A stretch of 64,000 nt of DNA from Candidatus Mycobacterium methanotrophicum (GTDB lineage: Bacteria; Actinomycetota; Actinomycetes; Mycobacteriales; Mycobacteriaceae): positions 3,472,001 through 3,536,000 of the forward strand of contig NZ_CP097320.1 in assembly GCF_023515995.1 (NCBI RefSeq), written 5' to 3'. Made by a program: the position numbers and the translations under genes. Positions 32,607-41,494 of this stretch are shown here, piece by piece (the stretch's first letter is position 1; every line of letters starts with the position of its first letter). The notes under the pieces are model-generated. The model did no database searches. It had not been told where the DNA came from and saw only the letters and a program-made list of their open reading frames with translations.

Positions 32607-33911
32607 GTGACTTCAGTTGATTCCCCTCACGGCGCTCTGCGCGATTGGGCGCAGGCCGCCTTCGGTCCCCGCACCACCGCGCCGAGCACGGCGAGCGTGC
32701 TGCGCTCGGCGTTGTGGCCGGTGGCCATCCTGGCAGTAATCCACCGCACCGTCGTGGTGACCACCAACGGCAACATCACCGACGATTTCAAGCCCGTCTA
32801 CCGCGCGGCGCTCAATTTCCGGCACGGCTGGGACATCTACAACGAGCACTTCGACTACGTCGACCCGCACTACCTGTATCCGCCCGGCGGCACGCTGATC
32901 ATGGCGCCGTTCGGCTATCTGCCGTTCGCGGAGTCGCGCTACTTGTTCATCGCGTTGAACAGCGTCGCGATCGTGCTGGCGGGCTACGTGCTGCTGCGGA
33001 TGTTCAACTTCACGCTGACCTCGGTGGCCGCCCCGGCGCTGCTGTTGGCGATGTTCTGCACCGAATCCGTAACCAACACATTGGTTTTCACCAATATTAA
33101 CGGCTGCATCCTGCTGCTTGAGGTGCTGTTTCTGCGGTGGCTGCTGGATGGCCGGACCAGCCGGCAGTGGTGGGCCGGCGTCGCCATCGGCCTGACAGTC
33201 GTGGTCAAGCCGGCGCTGCTTCCACTGCTGCTGCTGCCGCTGCTGAACCGGCAATGGCGCGCGCTGGCGCCGGCCTTCGTGGTGCCGGCAGTATTCAATC
33301 TGGCCGCGTGGCCTGTGACCGTCCATCCGACGGACTTCATCACCCGCACCGTGCCCTACATGTTGGGCGTCCGCGACTATTTCAACAGCTCGATCGAAGG
33401 CAACGGCGTGTATTTCGGGCTGCCAACGTGGCTGATCTTCTCGCTGCGAATCCTGTTCACGCTGCTGGCCATTGGTAGTTTGCGGCTGCTGTGCCGCTAT
33501 TACCGCACCCGCGACCCGCTGTTCTGGTTCACCACGTCCTCGGGCGTGCTGTTGCTGTGGTCGTGGCTGGTGCTGTCGCTGGCCCAGGGATATTACTCGA
33601 TGATGCTGTTCCCGTTCCTGATGACGGTCGTATTGCCCAACTCGGCGATCCGCAACTGGCCGGCGTGGCTGGGCATCTACGGCTTCCTGACGATGGACCG
33701 CTGGCTGTTGTTCAACTGGATGTACATCGGGCGGCCGCTGGAATACCTCAAGATCACCTACGGCTGGTCGCTGCTGCTGATCGTGGTGTTCACCGTGCTC
33801 TACTTCCGCTACCTGGATGCCAAAGCCGAGAACCGCCTCGACAACGGGATCGACCCGGCGTGGCTGACGGCCCGCACCGCAGCCCGCGCAAGCGCTAGCG
33901 TGGATGCATGA
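32607..33911 (+). CDS. aftC: alpha-(1->3) arabinofuranosyltransferase AftC
   Basis: 434 residues, polytopic GT-C/DUF2029 glycosyltransferase that branches arabinan in arabinogalactan and lipoarabinomannan using decaprenyl-phosphoryl-arabinose. Visible: NITDDFKPVYRAALNFRHGW (acidic motif of the first loop), HFDYVDPHYLYPPGGTL, about ten membrane helices, LEYLKITYGWSLLLIVVFTV and the tail NRLDNGIDPAWLT. Position and sequence match Rv2673. GTG 32607 follows GAGAGGAGCGGC. The stop overlaps msrB (ATGA). Confidence 0.93.
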   Translation: MTSVDSPHGALRDWAQAAFGPRTTAPSTASVLRSALWPVAILAVIHRTVVVTTNGNITDDFKPVYRAALNFRHGWDIYNEHFDYVDPHYLYPPGGTLIMAPFGYLPFAESRYLFIALNSVAIVLAGYVLLRMFNFTLTSVAAPALLLAMFCTESVTNTLVFTNINGCILLLEVLFLRWLLDGRTSRQWWAGVAIGLTVVVKPALLPLLLLPLLNRQWRALAPAFVVPAVFNLAAWPVTVHPTDFITRTVPYMLGVRDYFNSSIEGNGVYFGLPTWLIFSLRILFTLLAIGSLRLLCRYYRTRDPLFWFTTSSGVLLLWSWLVLSLAQGYYSMMLFPFLMTVVLPNSAIRNWPAWLGIYGFLTMDRWLLFNWMYIGRPLEYLKITYGWSLLLIVVFTVLYFRYLDAKAENRLDNGIDPAWLTARTAARASASVDA

Positions 33912-34312
33912 GCTCTCCACACGTGCAATTGACCGACGACGAATGGCGCCAAAAGCTGACTCCCGAGGAGTTCGCGGTGCTGCGACGGGCCGGGACCGAG
34001 CCCCCGTTCACCGGTGAATACACCGACACCAAGGCAGAAGGCGTCTACCAGTGCCGGGCCTGCGGCGCCGAACTGTTTCGCAGTTCGGAGAAGTTCGAAT
34101 CCCATTGCGGCTGGCCATCGTTCTTCGACCCGGCCAATTCCGACGCGGTGATCCTGCGGCCCGACCACTCGCTGGGGACGACCCGCACCGAAGTGTTGTG
34201 CGCCAACTGCGGTAGCCACCTGGGCCACGTCTTCGAAGGCGAGGGCTATCCGACCCCGACCGATCAGCGCTACTGCATCAACTCGGTCTGCCTGCGCCTG
34301 GTGCCTGCCTGA
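33908..34312 (+). CDS. msrB: peptide-methionine (R)-S-oxide reductase
   Basis: 134 residues. Reduces methionine-R-sulfoxide in oxidised proteins. Zinc ligands C49, C52 (CRAC) and C98, C101 (CANC); catalytic C123 (QRYCINSVCLRL). The motif SHCGWPSFFDPA and GHVFEGEGYPTPTDQRYC are standard. It overlaps aftC by four nucleotides and ends at a hairpin. Confidence 0.96.
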   Translation: MSSPHVQLTDDEWRQKLTPEEFAVLRRAGTEPPFTGEYTDTKAEGVYQCRACGAELFRSSEKFESHCGWPSFFDPANSDAVILRPDHSLGTTRTEVLCANCGSHLGHVFEGEGYPTPTDQRYCINSVCLRLVPA

Positions 34313-34317
34313 GCATC

Positions 34318-34372
34318 GAGATTGCGTACAGGGTCGTGATTTCGCCGCCGCAACTGCCATAGCCGCAATCTC
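34318..34372. terminator. inverted repeat between convergent genes
   Basis: GAGATTGCG (34318-34326) and CGCAATCTC (34364-34372), 37 nt apart, between the stops of msrB and the convergent methyltransferase. Probably a bidirectional terminator-type hairpin. Confidence 0.5.
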
Positions 34373-34380
34373 ATGGCCGA

Positions 34381-35130
34381 CTAGTCGACGCGAGTGGCGT
34401 GCATCTCCCAGAACGGGGCGTGGGCCCGGCCGCTGGTCAACCACGGTTCGATGACGCGGAACCGCTCCAGTAGTGGCTTGATTTGCTCGGCCTGATCGGG
34501 GTTGCGGGCGAGCATCATCTCGATTGCTTGGACGCTCAAGTTAATCTGATACGTGGTCGGCCCCAGATGGGTGATCTGCCAGCCGGCGTCGGGGAACACC
34601 TGCCGAAAGTCGTCTTCGGACAACGACCGTGGCATCCGAAAGCCGTTGACGTCGTGGGCGCCGAACTCGAACATGTACAGCCGCGCCCCGGGCTTGGTAG
34701 CGCGGTGTAAGGCTCGCGCATACGAGCGCTGCAGCTCCGGCTCCGTTGAAAAGACGTGGTAGAAGGCGCAGTCGACGACGGTGTCGAAGTGGTTGTCCAG
34801 GCCTTCCAACTTGGTCGCGTCGGCCAGTTGGAAGTTCACCGAGACCCCGGCTTTGCGCGCGTTCTCTTTGGCCCGCGCCAGTCCGGCCGGCGAGGCGTCG
34901 ATGCCGGTGGCCGAGTAGCCCTTCGACGCGTAGTAGATGGCGTGGTGGCCCGGCCCGGTGCCCGGGTCGAGGACCTCGCCCTTGACCGCGCCCAGGGCCA
35001 CCAGTTGCTGGACGACGGGTTGCGGGCCACCGATGTCCCACGGTGTGGCAGTCGGCAATCCGTGCGTGACCCGCTCATCGCGGTACATCGCTTCAAAGCG
35101 GCTGGGGTCGACGGAAGCTGGTCGAGTCAT
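34381..35130 (-). CDS. class I SAM-dependent methyltransferase
   Basis: 249 residues, counterpart of Rv2675c. SAM-binding motif I reads VLDPGTGPGHHAIYYASKGY; motif post-I GIDASPAG; motif II region FDTVVDCAFYHVF; C-terminal LSVQAIEMMLARNPDQAEQ. The first glycine-rich turn has P instead of the usual G/C. Substrate unknown; proximity to haem genes is conserved. ATG 35130 (MTRPASVDPSRF) is chosen; the seven-residue extension lacks a ribosome site. Confidence 0.85.
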   Translation of the reverse strand: MTRPASVDPSRFEAMYRDERVTHGLPTATPWDIGGPQPVVQQLVALGAVKGEVLDPGTGPGHHAIYYASKGYSATGIDASPAGLARAKENARKAGVSVNFQLADATKLEGLDNHFDTVVDCAFYHVFSTEPELQRSYARALHRATKPGARLYMFEFGAHDVNGFRMPRSLSEDDFRQVFPDAGWQITHLGPTTYQINLSVQAIEMMLARNPDQAEQIKPLLERFRVIEPWLTSGRAHAPFWEMHATRVD

Positions 35131-35134
35131 GACG

Positions 35135-35305
35135 CTAACGATATAACGCAAACGTATCGCGATGCAACGCCGCGAACGACTCGGCCTGTTGGTCGGTCCA
35201 TCCGTCGTTGGCCAGCCCCGTGGTCGCCGATGCGCAGGCGGCGTAAAAATTCCTCACCCGCGCATCGAGCTGCCCGACCGACCATCCCGCGTGCCAATGC
35301 CCCAC
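35135..35305 (-). CDS. possible 56-residue small protein upstream of the methyltransferase
   Basis: From GTG 35305: VGHWHAGWSVGQLDARVRNF, then ASATTGLANDGWTDQQAESF and HRDTFALYR. Good GC3 bias and protein-like composition, ending five nt before the methyltransferase ATG. The same frame is open further upstream (SPCSAAGSWTVAPSTSR), so it may instead be the tail of a lost gene. Family not recognised. Confidence 0.35.
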   Translation of the reverse strand: MGHWHAGWSVGQLDARVRNFYAACASATTGLANDGWTDQQAESFAALHRDTFALYR

Positions 35306-35376
35306 GATGGTGGCCGCGCTGGACCGGCTTGTCGACGGCGCAACGGTCCACGAACCCGCCGCCGAACACGGCGACG

Positions 35377-36081
35377 TTACGGCAGCGAGGCGACCAGCTG
35401 TTCGACGGCCACCCGCGGCCCGGTGAAAAACGGCGTCTCCTCACGGGTGTGCCGTCGGGCGTCGGTGGCGCGCAACTCGCGCATCAGGTCGACGATGCGG
35501 TGCAACTCCGGAGCCTCGAACGCCAGAATCCACTCGTAGTCGCCGAGCGCGAACGCCGGCACGGTGTTGGCCCGAACATCCTTGTACCCGCGCGCCGCCA
35601 TGCCGTGCTCGGCGAGCATGCGCCGGCGCTCCTCGTCGGGCAGCAGATACCACTCGTAGGACCGCACGAACGGATACACGCAGATGTAGGCGCCCGGCTC
35701 CTCGCCGGCCAGAAACGCCGGGATGTGGCTTTTGTTGAACTCCGCGGGCCGGTGCAACGCCACGCTGCTCCACACCGGCGTGCACGCCCGGCCCAGCGTG
35801 GTGGTGCGACGGAAATCCTCATAGGTCGCCTGCAGCGCTTCGACGCGTTCGGCGTGCGTCCAGATCATGAAATCGGCGTCCGCCCGCAAGCCCGCGACGT
35901 CGTAGAGACCCCGCACCACGACGCCGTACTCCTCGCGCTGCTTGAAGAAGGTCGCGGTCTCATCGACCACCTCTTCTCGGGCATCCCTTTCTTCGCCCAG
36001 CGCCCCTTGCCGCACGGAGAACACCGAGAACATCAGGTAACGCACGGTGGCGTTGATCGCGTCGTAGTCCAAGCGGGCCAT
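35377..36081 (-). CDS. hemQ: coproheme decarboxylase HemQ (chlorite-dismutase family)
   Basis: 234 residues. Converts coproheme to protoheme, the last step of the coproporphyrin-dependent haem pathway of Gram-positives. Recognisable core: [59 protein letters not shown] and [20 protein letters not shown] (heme-ligand region). Start ATG 36081 ([13 protein letters not shown]), five nt after the hemY stop, so transcription is hemE-hemY-hemQ. Confidence 0.93.
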   Translation of the reverse strand: MARLDYDAINATVRYLMFSVFSVRQGALGEERDAREEVVDETATFFKQREEYGVVVRGLYDVAGLRADADFMIWTHAERVEALQATYEDFRRTTTLGRACTPVWSSVALHRPAEFNKSHIPAFLAGEEPGAYICVYPFVRSYEWYLLPDEERRRMLAEHGMAARGYKDVRANTVPAFALGDYEWILAFEAPELHRIVDLMRELRATDARRHTREETPFFTGPRVAVEQLVASLP

Positions 36082-36086
36082 GACAA

Positions 36087-37523
36087 CTATCGTGCCACGG
36101 AGGCTTCGACCGCTCCCAGCACGCCGGTGACGGCCCGGCCGGCCGCGCCGATGCACGCCGGTACCCCGATCCCGTCGAGATAGCCGCCTGCCACCGCCAC
36201 CGTCGGCGGCAGGCCGGCCCGCAGCTCAGCGACCAAGTCGCGATGGCCGGGGCCATACTGCGGCATCGCGTCCACCCAGCGCCGCACGCACACGTCTACC
36301 GGGTCGATCGCCAGCCCGAAAACGTCTGCCAGATCCTGTTTCGCCCAGGCGAGCAACTCGTCGTCGGATGCGTGGCGGGCTGGATTTTTATCGGGGGCGT
36401 CGCCGAACCGGCCGAACGACAGTCGCAACAGTTCCACGTCGCTGCGTCCCCACTTCCGCGATGACAACGTGATCGCCTTGGCGTGCAAGTGTTCTCCGCT
36501 GGCTACCAACACGCCGGAATTCTGCGGGAAGCGGACACCGCGGGGTACGGCCAGCGCCACCACCACCGACGACGCGCTGACGATGCGGCCGGCCGCGGCG
36601 GCGGTGCGTGGCGCGATACCTTCGACGAGCCTGACCAGCCGTGCGGCCGGGACGGCCAGGATCACCGCGTCGGCACGCCGCCCGCCACCGGCATCGTCGC
36701 GCAGCATCCAGCCCTGCGCAGGAGCTTCAGCGGCTTCGATACCGTCCACCGCAGCCTGTACCCAATTCAGCCGGCTGCGGCGGACCAGCTCGTCGACCAG
36801 CACCGTGTAACCGCCGCCCACCGCGCCGAATACCGGTCCTGCGGTGATGCTCATCAGCGCCTGGCGGACCGCGTCGGTCAGGTGAGGGGCGCCGGCGTCG
36901 AGCGCGGCGGTCAGGGTCGGGACAGCCGAGCGTAGCCCGATGGTGGCCGCCGACCCCGCGTACACCCCGCCGAGCATCGGATCCACCGACCGGGCCACCA
37001 CCTGCTCGCCGAACCGGCCGGCAACCAGGTCGGCGACGGGGGGATCGCCACCGGCTTGCCAGCGAAACGGACGGCTGGGCTCAGAAGCGATCCACGCGAG
37101 GGTGGCGGCGTTGACGAGTCCGGCCATCGACTCCGCGGACGAGGGAATGCCGCCCAGCGTCGCCGGCGGTAACGGATGCAGCCGGCCCTGGCTGTAGATG
37201 AGCGGGCGTACTCCGGTGGTCCCGACGTGCCGGTTCGTCAAGCCCAGTTCGGCCAACAGCGCCGGCACCTCGGGACGGCGTACCACGAACGCCTCGGCGC
37301 CGACGTCCATGGGCACCCCGCCGACCGCCTCGGTGCGCAGCACGCCACCGAGGCGGTCGGCTGGGTCGAACACCGTGATGCTCGCCTCGTCGCCGACGGC
37401 CACCCGTAACCGGTAGGCCGCTGTCAGGCCCGAAATACCGCCGCCGACAACACAATACGAACTCGTCCTGATCGTCCGCCTGCTCTTCGGGCCGTTGCGG
37501 CCCGCATCGTCGCCGGACATCAT
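36087..37523 (-). CDS. hemY: coproporphyrinogen III oxidase (HemY/CgoX)
   Basis: 478 residues. FAD-dependent oxidation of coproporphyrinogen III to coproporphyrin III. FAD fold [18 protein letters not shown], substrate-side [34 protein letters not shown], and the C-terminal FAD contact [20 protein letters not shown]. The start ATGATG at 37523 overlaps the hemE TGA, indicating coupling. The long upstream in-frame extension lies inside hemE and is not coding. Confidence 0.94.
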   Translation of the reverse strand: MMSGDDAGRNGPKSRRTIRTSSYCVVGGGISGLTAAYRLRVAVGDEASITVFDPADRLGGVLRTEAVGGVPMDVGAEAFVVRRPEVPALLAELGLTNRHVGTTGVRPLIYSQGRLHPLPPATLGGIPSSAESMAGLVNAATLAWIASEPSRPFRWQAGGDPPVADLVAGRFGEQVVARSVDPMLGGVYAGSAATIGLRSAVPTLTAALDAGAPHLTDAVRQALMSITAGPVFGAVGGGYTVLVDELVRRSRLNWVQAAVDGIEAAEAPAQGWMLRDDAGGGRRADAVILAVPAARLVRLVEGIAPRTAAAAGRIVSASSVVVALAVPRGVRFPQNSGVLVASGEHLHAKAITLSSRKWGRSDVELLRLSFGRFGDAPDKNPARHASDDELLAWAKQDLADVFGLAIDPVDVCVRRWVDAMPQYGPGHRDLVAELRAGLPPTVAVAGGYLDGIGVPACIGAAGRAVTGVLGAVEASVAR

Positions 37524-38569
37524 AACGAGTGGACCAGCGACACCAGGTCGGTCAGAACGCCGGGATCGGTTTCCGGCAGCACGCCGTGCCCGAGGTTGAA
37601 AATATGCCCGGCCGCGCCGGCGTCCACCGCACATCGCCCGTCGTCGACCACCGCGCGCGCGGCCTGCTCCACCGCCGGCCAGCCGGCCAGCAACACCGCC
37701 GGATCGAGGTTGCCCTGCAGCGCGACACCGGTTTCGATCCGGGCGGCGGCGTCGACCAGCGAGGTTCGCCAATCGACACCGACGACGGTTGCGCCCGCCT
37801 CCGACATGGCGCCCAGCAGTTCGGCGGTGCCGACCCCGAAGTGCGTCATCGCGACGCCGCAATCGGCCAGCGCGCCCAACACCCGCGCGCTGTGCGGCAG
37901 CACATAGCGCCGGTAGTCGGCAAGCGACAAGGCGCCCGCCCACGAGTCGAACACCTGAATCGCGTCCACCCCGGCGTCGAGTTGCAGCGAAAGAAACGCG
38001 ATGGTGAGGTCCGTCAGCTTTTCCATCAGCGCATGCCAGCAGATGGGCTCGGCCAGCATCATCGTCTTGGTGTGGGCGTGGTGGCGGCTGGGGCCGCCCT
38101 CCACCAGATAGGACGCCAGCGTGAACGGCGCCCCGGCGAATCCGATCAGCGGAACGTCGCCCAGCGCTTGCACGAGCAGCGAGACCGCGTCCGACACCGG
38201 CTGAACACATTGCGGCTCAAGAGGTTTCAATGCGTCGATGTCGGCGGCGGTGCGCACCGGCGCTGCGATGACGGGCCCGACGTCGGCGACGATGTCCACC
38301 TCGACACCGGCGCCGCGCAGCGGCACCACGATGTCGGAGAACAAGATCGCGGCGTCGACGTCGTGGCGGCGTACGGGCTGCAGGGTGATCTCGGCGATCA
38401 GCTCGGCGTCGAAGCAGGCCGCCATCATGCTGTGGTTGGCCCGTATCGCGCGGTATTCCGGCAGCGATCGACCGGCCTGGCGCATGAACCACACCGGCAC
38501 CCGGTGCGGCTTGCGGCCGGTGGCCGCGGCCAGGTACGGCGATTCGGGCAGCGTGCGGCGGGTACTCAT
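37520..38569 (-). CDS. hemE: uroporphyrinogen decarboxylase
   Basis: 349 residues. Decarboxylates uroporphyrinogen III to coproporphyrinogen III. Signature [17 protein letters not shown] (substrate Arg), [16 protein letters not shown] with the catalytic Asp, [17 protein letters not shown] and [22 protein letters not shown] 38569 ([13 protein letters not shown]) matches the mycobacterial start; ATG 38587 is alternative. First gene of the hemE-hemY-hemQ operon, divergent from echA15 with 56 nt between starts. Confidence 0.96.
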   Translation of the reverse strand: MSTRRTLPESPYLAAATGRKPHRVPVWFMRQAGRSLPEYRAIRANHSMMAACFDAELIAEITLQPVRRHDVDAAILFSDIVVPLRGAGVEVDIVADVGPVIAAPVRTAADIDALKPLEPQCVQPVSDAVSLLVQALGDVPLIGFAGAPFTLASYLVEGGPSRHHAHTKTMMLAEPICWHALMEKLTDLTIAFLSLQLDAGVDAIQVFDSWAGALSLADYRRYVLPHSARVLGALADCGVAMTHFGVGTAELLGAMSEAGATVVGVDWRTSLVDAAARIETGVALQGNLDPAVLLAGWPAVEQAARAVVDDGRCAVDAGAAGHIFNLGHGVLPETDPGVLTDLVSLVHSL

Positions 38570-38625
38570 CGTGTCCAATGCTGCCACGAGCAGCGGCTGG
38601 CCGGGGCATGCGTAGCCTGCTTCAC

Positions 38626-39444
38626 ATGCCAGTTCGTCACCCAGAAGTCAACTACGACGAGTTCCCGAGCCTGCGGATCGAGCGCGCCGACGATCGCGTG
38701 CTGCATCTGATTCTCGATGCTCCCGGGCTCAATTCGGTCGGGCCGCAGATGCATCGCGACCTCGCCGACATCTGGCCGGTGATCGGTCGCGACCCCGACG
38801 TGCGCGTCGTCTTGGTCCGCGGCGAGGGCAAGGCGTTCTCCTCCGGGGGCAGCTTCGAGCTGATCGACGAGACGATGGGCGAGTTCAGCGACCGGCTGCG
38901 CATCATGCGAGAGGCCCGCGATCTGGTGCTCAACATGGTCAACTGCGACAAGCCGGTGGTTTCGGCGATCCACGGTGCGGCAGTGGGCGCGGGTCTGGTG
39001 GTGGCGCTGCTCGCCGACATCTCGGTGGCCGGTCGAACCGCCAAGATCATCGACGGCCACACCAAGCTGGGTGTGGCCGCGGGCGATCACGCGGCCATCT
39101 GCTGGCCGCTGCTGGTGGGCATGGCCAAAGCCAAGTACTACCTGCTCGCCTGCGCGCCGTTGTCGGGCGCCGAGGCCGAACGCATCGGGCTGGTGTCGAT
39201 GTGTGTGGACGACGACGACGTGCTCGGCACCGCAACCCGCATTGCCGCGGACCTGGCGCAAGGCGCGCAGTCGGCGATCCGCTTCACCAAACACAGCCTC
39301 AACCACTGGTACCGAATGTTTGCCCCGGCCTTTGAAACTGCTCTTGGCCTGGAGTTTCTGGGCTTCGGCGGACCTGACGTCGCCGAGGGCCTGGCCGCTC
39401 ACCGCGAGAAGCGGCCAGCTCGTTTCTCCGCCGACTCGCATTAA
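38626..39444 (+). CDS. echA15: enoyl-CoA hydratase/isomerase family protein
   Basis: 272 residues of the crotonase fold, position and sequence like Rv2679. Oxyanion-hole segments [14 protein letters not shown] and [20 protein letters not shown]; trimerisation-side tail [17 protein letters not shown]. Catalytic glutamate pair not obvious, so the actual reaction is open. ATG 38626 is chosen ([14 protein letters not shown]). Confidence 0.88.
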   Translation: MPVRHPEVNYDEFPSLRIERADDRVLHLILDAPGLNSVGPQMHRDLADIWPVIGRDPDVRVVLVRGEGKAFSSGGSFELIDETMGEFSDRLRIMREARDLVLNMVNCDKPVVSAIHGAAVGAGLVVALLADISVAGRTAKIIDGHTKLGVAAGDHAAICWPLLVGMAKAKYYLLACAPLSGAEAERIGLVSMCVDDDDVLGTATRIAADLAQGAQSAIRFTKHSLNHWYRMFAPAFETALGLEFLGFGGPDVAEGLAAHREKRPARFSADSH

Positions 39445-39500
39445 ACGGCGCGCCTGTCTCCGCGTGTCGCGGGATAGGTCTAGCGTCAGAGGTTGTGAAT

Positions 39501-39580
39501 CGCGCCCGCGACGATGCAGCGGGGGCGCCCTGGGCCGTGCAGCGGCGAGGGGGACTCAGCGATGAGGAGGAGCGGCGCCC
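39501..39580 (+). repeat. MIRU-like repeat abutting the DUF3000 start
   Basis: Begins CGCGCCCGCGACGATGCAG and ends GCGATGAGGAGGAGCGGCGC directly before GTG 39581. These termini agree with the mycobacterial interspersed repetitive unit as I remember it. It provides the Shine-Dalgarno sequence. Confidence 0.7.
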
Positions 39581-40162
39581 GTGACCGCAGCCGAACCGGT
39601 TCCGTTCCGCGAGGCGGTCGCCGCGATGGGCGGTGCCAGCGTGCGACCGGAAATCGAGCTGGGTCCCATCCGGCCGCCGCAGCGGCTCGCGCCATACAGC
39701 TACGCGCTCGGGGCCGAGGTCAAACGTCGCGAGGTCGACATCATCTCGGAGCAATCCGAGGGTGACGCGTTCGGCCGGCTGATCCTGCTCTACGACCCGG
39801 ACGGGGCCGACGCGTGGGACGGCACCATGCGGCTGGTCGCCTACGTCCAGGCCGACCTGGACTCCAGCGAGGCCGTGGACCCGTTGCTGCCGGAAGTGGC
39901 GTGGAGCTGGCTGGTGGAAGCGCTGGACAAGCGCGCCGACCAGGTCACCGCGCTCGGCGGCACCGTCACCGCCACCACCTCGGTGCGCTATGGGGACATC
40001 TCGGGCCCGCCGCGCGCCCATCAGCTGGAGTTACGCGCTTCCTGGACAGCGATCACCCCGGACATCGGAACACACGTCGAGGCGTTTTGCGAGGTGCTCG
40101 GGCATGCTGCGGGGCTGCCGCCGGTCGGGGTGACGGATCTGGGCACCCGGCCCCGCGTCTGA
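39581..40162 (+). CDS. DUF3000 family protein
   Basis: 193 residues, counterpart of Rv2680. FREAVAAMGGASVRPEIELG, APYSYALGAEVKRREVD, RLILLYDPDGADAWDGTMRL, WSWLVEALDKRADQVTALGG and the end HVEAFCEVLGHAAGLPPVGV. Conserved in actinobacteria next to the RNase D-like gene; function unknown. GTG 39581 starts at the edge of a MIRU-like repeat; its stop is one base before the next ATG. Confidence 0.85.
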   Translation: MTAAEPVPFREAVAAMGGASVRPEIELGPIRPPQRLAPYSYALGAEVKRREVDIISEQSEGDAFGRLILLYDPDGADAWDGTMRLVAYVQADLDSSEAVDPLLPEVAWSWLVEALDKRADQVTALGGTVTATTSVRYGDISGPPRAHQLELRASWTAITPDIGTHVEAFCEVLGHAAGLPPVGVTDLGTRPRV

Positions 40163-40163
40163 C

Positions 40164-41423
40164 ATGGCTTACCAGCCGCCTCAAGCGGCGGACGACCGGC
40201 CCGAGGGCGCCGAACCAGGCGTCACGCCGCTGCTTGCGCCCGCCGACGGGGTGCCCGACCTGTCGACGAGCGCCGCCGAGATTGCCGCCGCCGCAGAACT
40301 GCTGGCCGACGGCCATGGCGCGTTCGCGGTCGATGCCGAGCGGGCCTCAGGGTTTCGTTACTCCAACCGCGCTTACCTGATTCAGATTCGCCGGGCTCGC
40401 GCCGGCACTGTTCTCATCGATCCGGTCAGCCACGGTGGCGACCCGCTGACCGTGCTGCGGCCCGTCGCCGAGGTGCTCGCACAGGACGAGTGGATTCTGC
40501 ATGCGGCCGATCAGGACCTGCCCTGCTTGGCCGAGGTGGGCATGCGGCCCCCGGCGCTGTATGACACCGAGCTGGCGGGGCGGTTGGCCGGTTTCGACCG
40601 AGTCAACCTGGCGGCCGAGGCGCAACGGCTGCTCGGGGTGGGCCTGGCCAAAGGTCACGGCGCCGCGGACTGGTCCGCGCGTCCGCTGCCGGCGGCGTGG
40701 CTGAACTACGCGGCCCTGGACGTCGAAGTCCTCATCGAACTACGCGACGCGATCGCCGGTGTACTTGCTGAGCAGGGCAAAACCGGTTGGGCCGCAGAGG
40801 AATTCGATTACCTGCGAAGCATGGGTCCGGCGGCGCCGCCGACCCGCCGGGAGCGCTGGCGTCGCACTTCGGGTATCCATAAGGTGCGCAGCCAGCGCGG
40901 CCTGGCTGCGGTTCGTGAATTGTGGACCGTGCGAGACGAAATCGCGCAACGCCGCGATATCGCCCCGGGGCGCATCTTGCCCGACTCGGCGATCATCGAC
41001 GCCGCCAACGCCGACCCGAAGACCCGCGACGAGTTGATCGCGTTGCCGATATTCGGCGGCCCCAAGCAACGGCGTAACGCCGCGACCTGGTTGGCGGCGC
41101 TGAAGGCGGCGCGGCAAGCCCCCGCTCCTCCAGAGGAGGCCGAACCACCCAACGGGCCACCCGCGCCGGCACGCTGGCTCAAGCGCAGACCGGAGGCCGC
41201 GGCGCGACTGGACGCCGCCCGCACCGCGCTGCGCAAACTCTCCGAGCAAGTCTCGGTGCCGACCGAGAACCTGGTTTCGCCCGACCTGGTGCGACGGCTG
41301 TGCTGGGACTGGGAGAGCGCCCAGGATCCGGTGGCGGCGACCGACGAGTGCCTGGCCGCCGGACAGGCCCGTCGTTGGCAACGTGCGCTGGCGGTGCCGG
41401 TCCTGGCCGAAGCGTTGGCTTAA
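40164..41423 (+). CDS. RNase D-like 3'-5' exonuclease with HRDC domain
   Basis: 419 residues, counterpart of Rv2681. DnaQ-fold exonuclease motifs: FAVDAERASGFRYSNRAYLI (DxE, Exo I), ILHAADQDLPCLAEVG (Exo II) and WLNYAALDVEVLIELRDAI (YxxxD, Exo III). An HRDC-type helical domain follows (LAAVRELWTVRDEIAQRRDI, GRILPDSAIIDAANADP). It probably trims structured RNA such as tRNA precursors. Starts one nt after DUF3000 and ends before a hairpin convergent with dxs. Confidence 0.9.
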   Translation: MAYQPPQAADDRPEGAEPGVTPLLAPADGVPDLSTSAAEIAAAAELLADGHGAFAVDAERASGFRYSNRAYLIQIRRARAGTVLIDPVSHGGDPLTVLRPVAEVLAQDEWILHAADQDLPCLAEVGMRPPALYDTELAGRLAGFDRVNLAAEAQRLLGVGLAKGHGAADWSARPLPAAWLNYAALDVEVLIELRDAIAGVLAEQGKTGWAAEEFDYLRSMGPAAPPTRRERWRRTSGIHKVRSQRGLAAVRELWTVRDEIAQRRDIAPGRILPDSAIIDAANADPKTRDELIALPIFGGPKQRRNAATWLAALKAARQAPAPPEEAEPPNGPPAPARWLKRRPEAAARLDAARTALRKLSEQVSVPTENLVSPDLVRRLCWDWESAQDPVAATDECLAAGQARRWQRALAVPVLAEALA

Positions 41424-41428
41424 CGCCG

Positions 41429-41488
41429 GCGAACAGACGCAGAGTCGCGCAAAAACCGCACCAGCCATGCGATTTTGCGTCTGCTCGC
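41429..41488. terminator. 20-bp imperfect inverted repeat between convergent genes
   Basis: GCGAACAGACGCAGAGTCGC (41429-41448) pairs with GCGATTTTGCGTCTGCTCGC (41469-41488) with three mismatches and a 20-nt loop. Lies between the stops of the RNase D-like gene and dxs. Similar in size and setting to the hairpins at 1073 and 34318. Confidence 0.6.
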
Positions 41489-41494
41489 GCTCGA

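Noticed and set aside
31230..33920. Several long minus-strand frames opposite the TAP-like lipoprotein and aftC
   Set aside because: Arg/His/Gln-rich sequence typical of antisense frames in high-GC genes; no motifs and the plus-strand genes are certain.
37524..38210. Open extension of the hemY frame upstream into hemE
   Set aside because: The extension lies inside hemE on the same strand in a different frame and has Arg/Gly-rich noise; the ATGATG overlap with the hemE stop is the real start.
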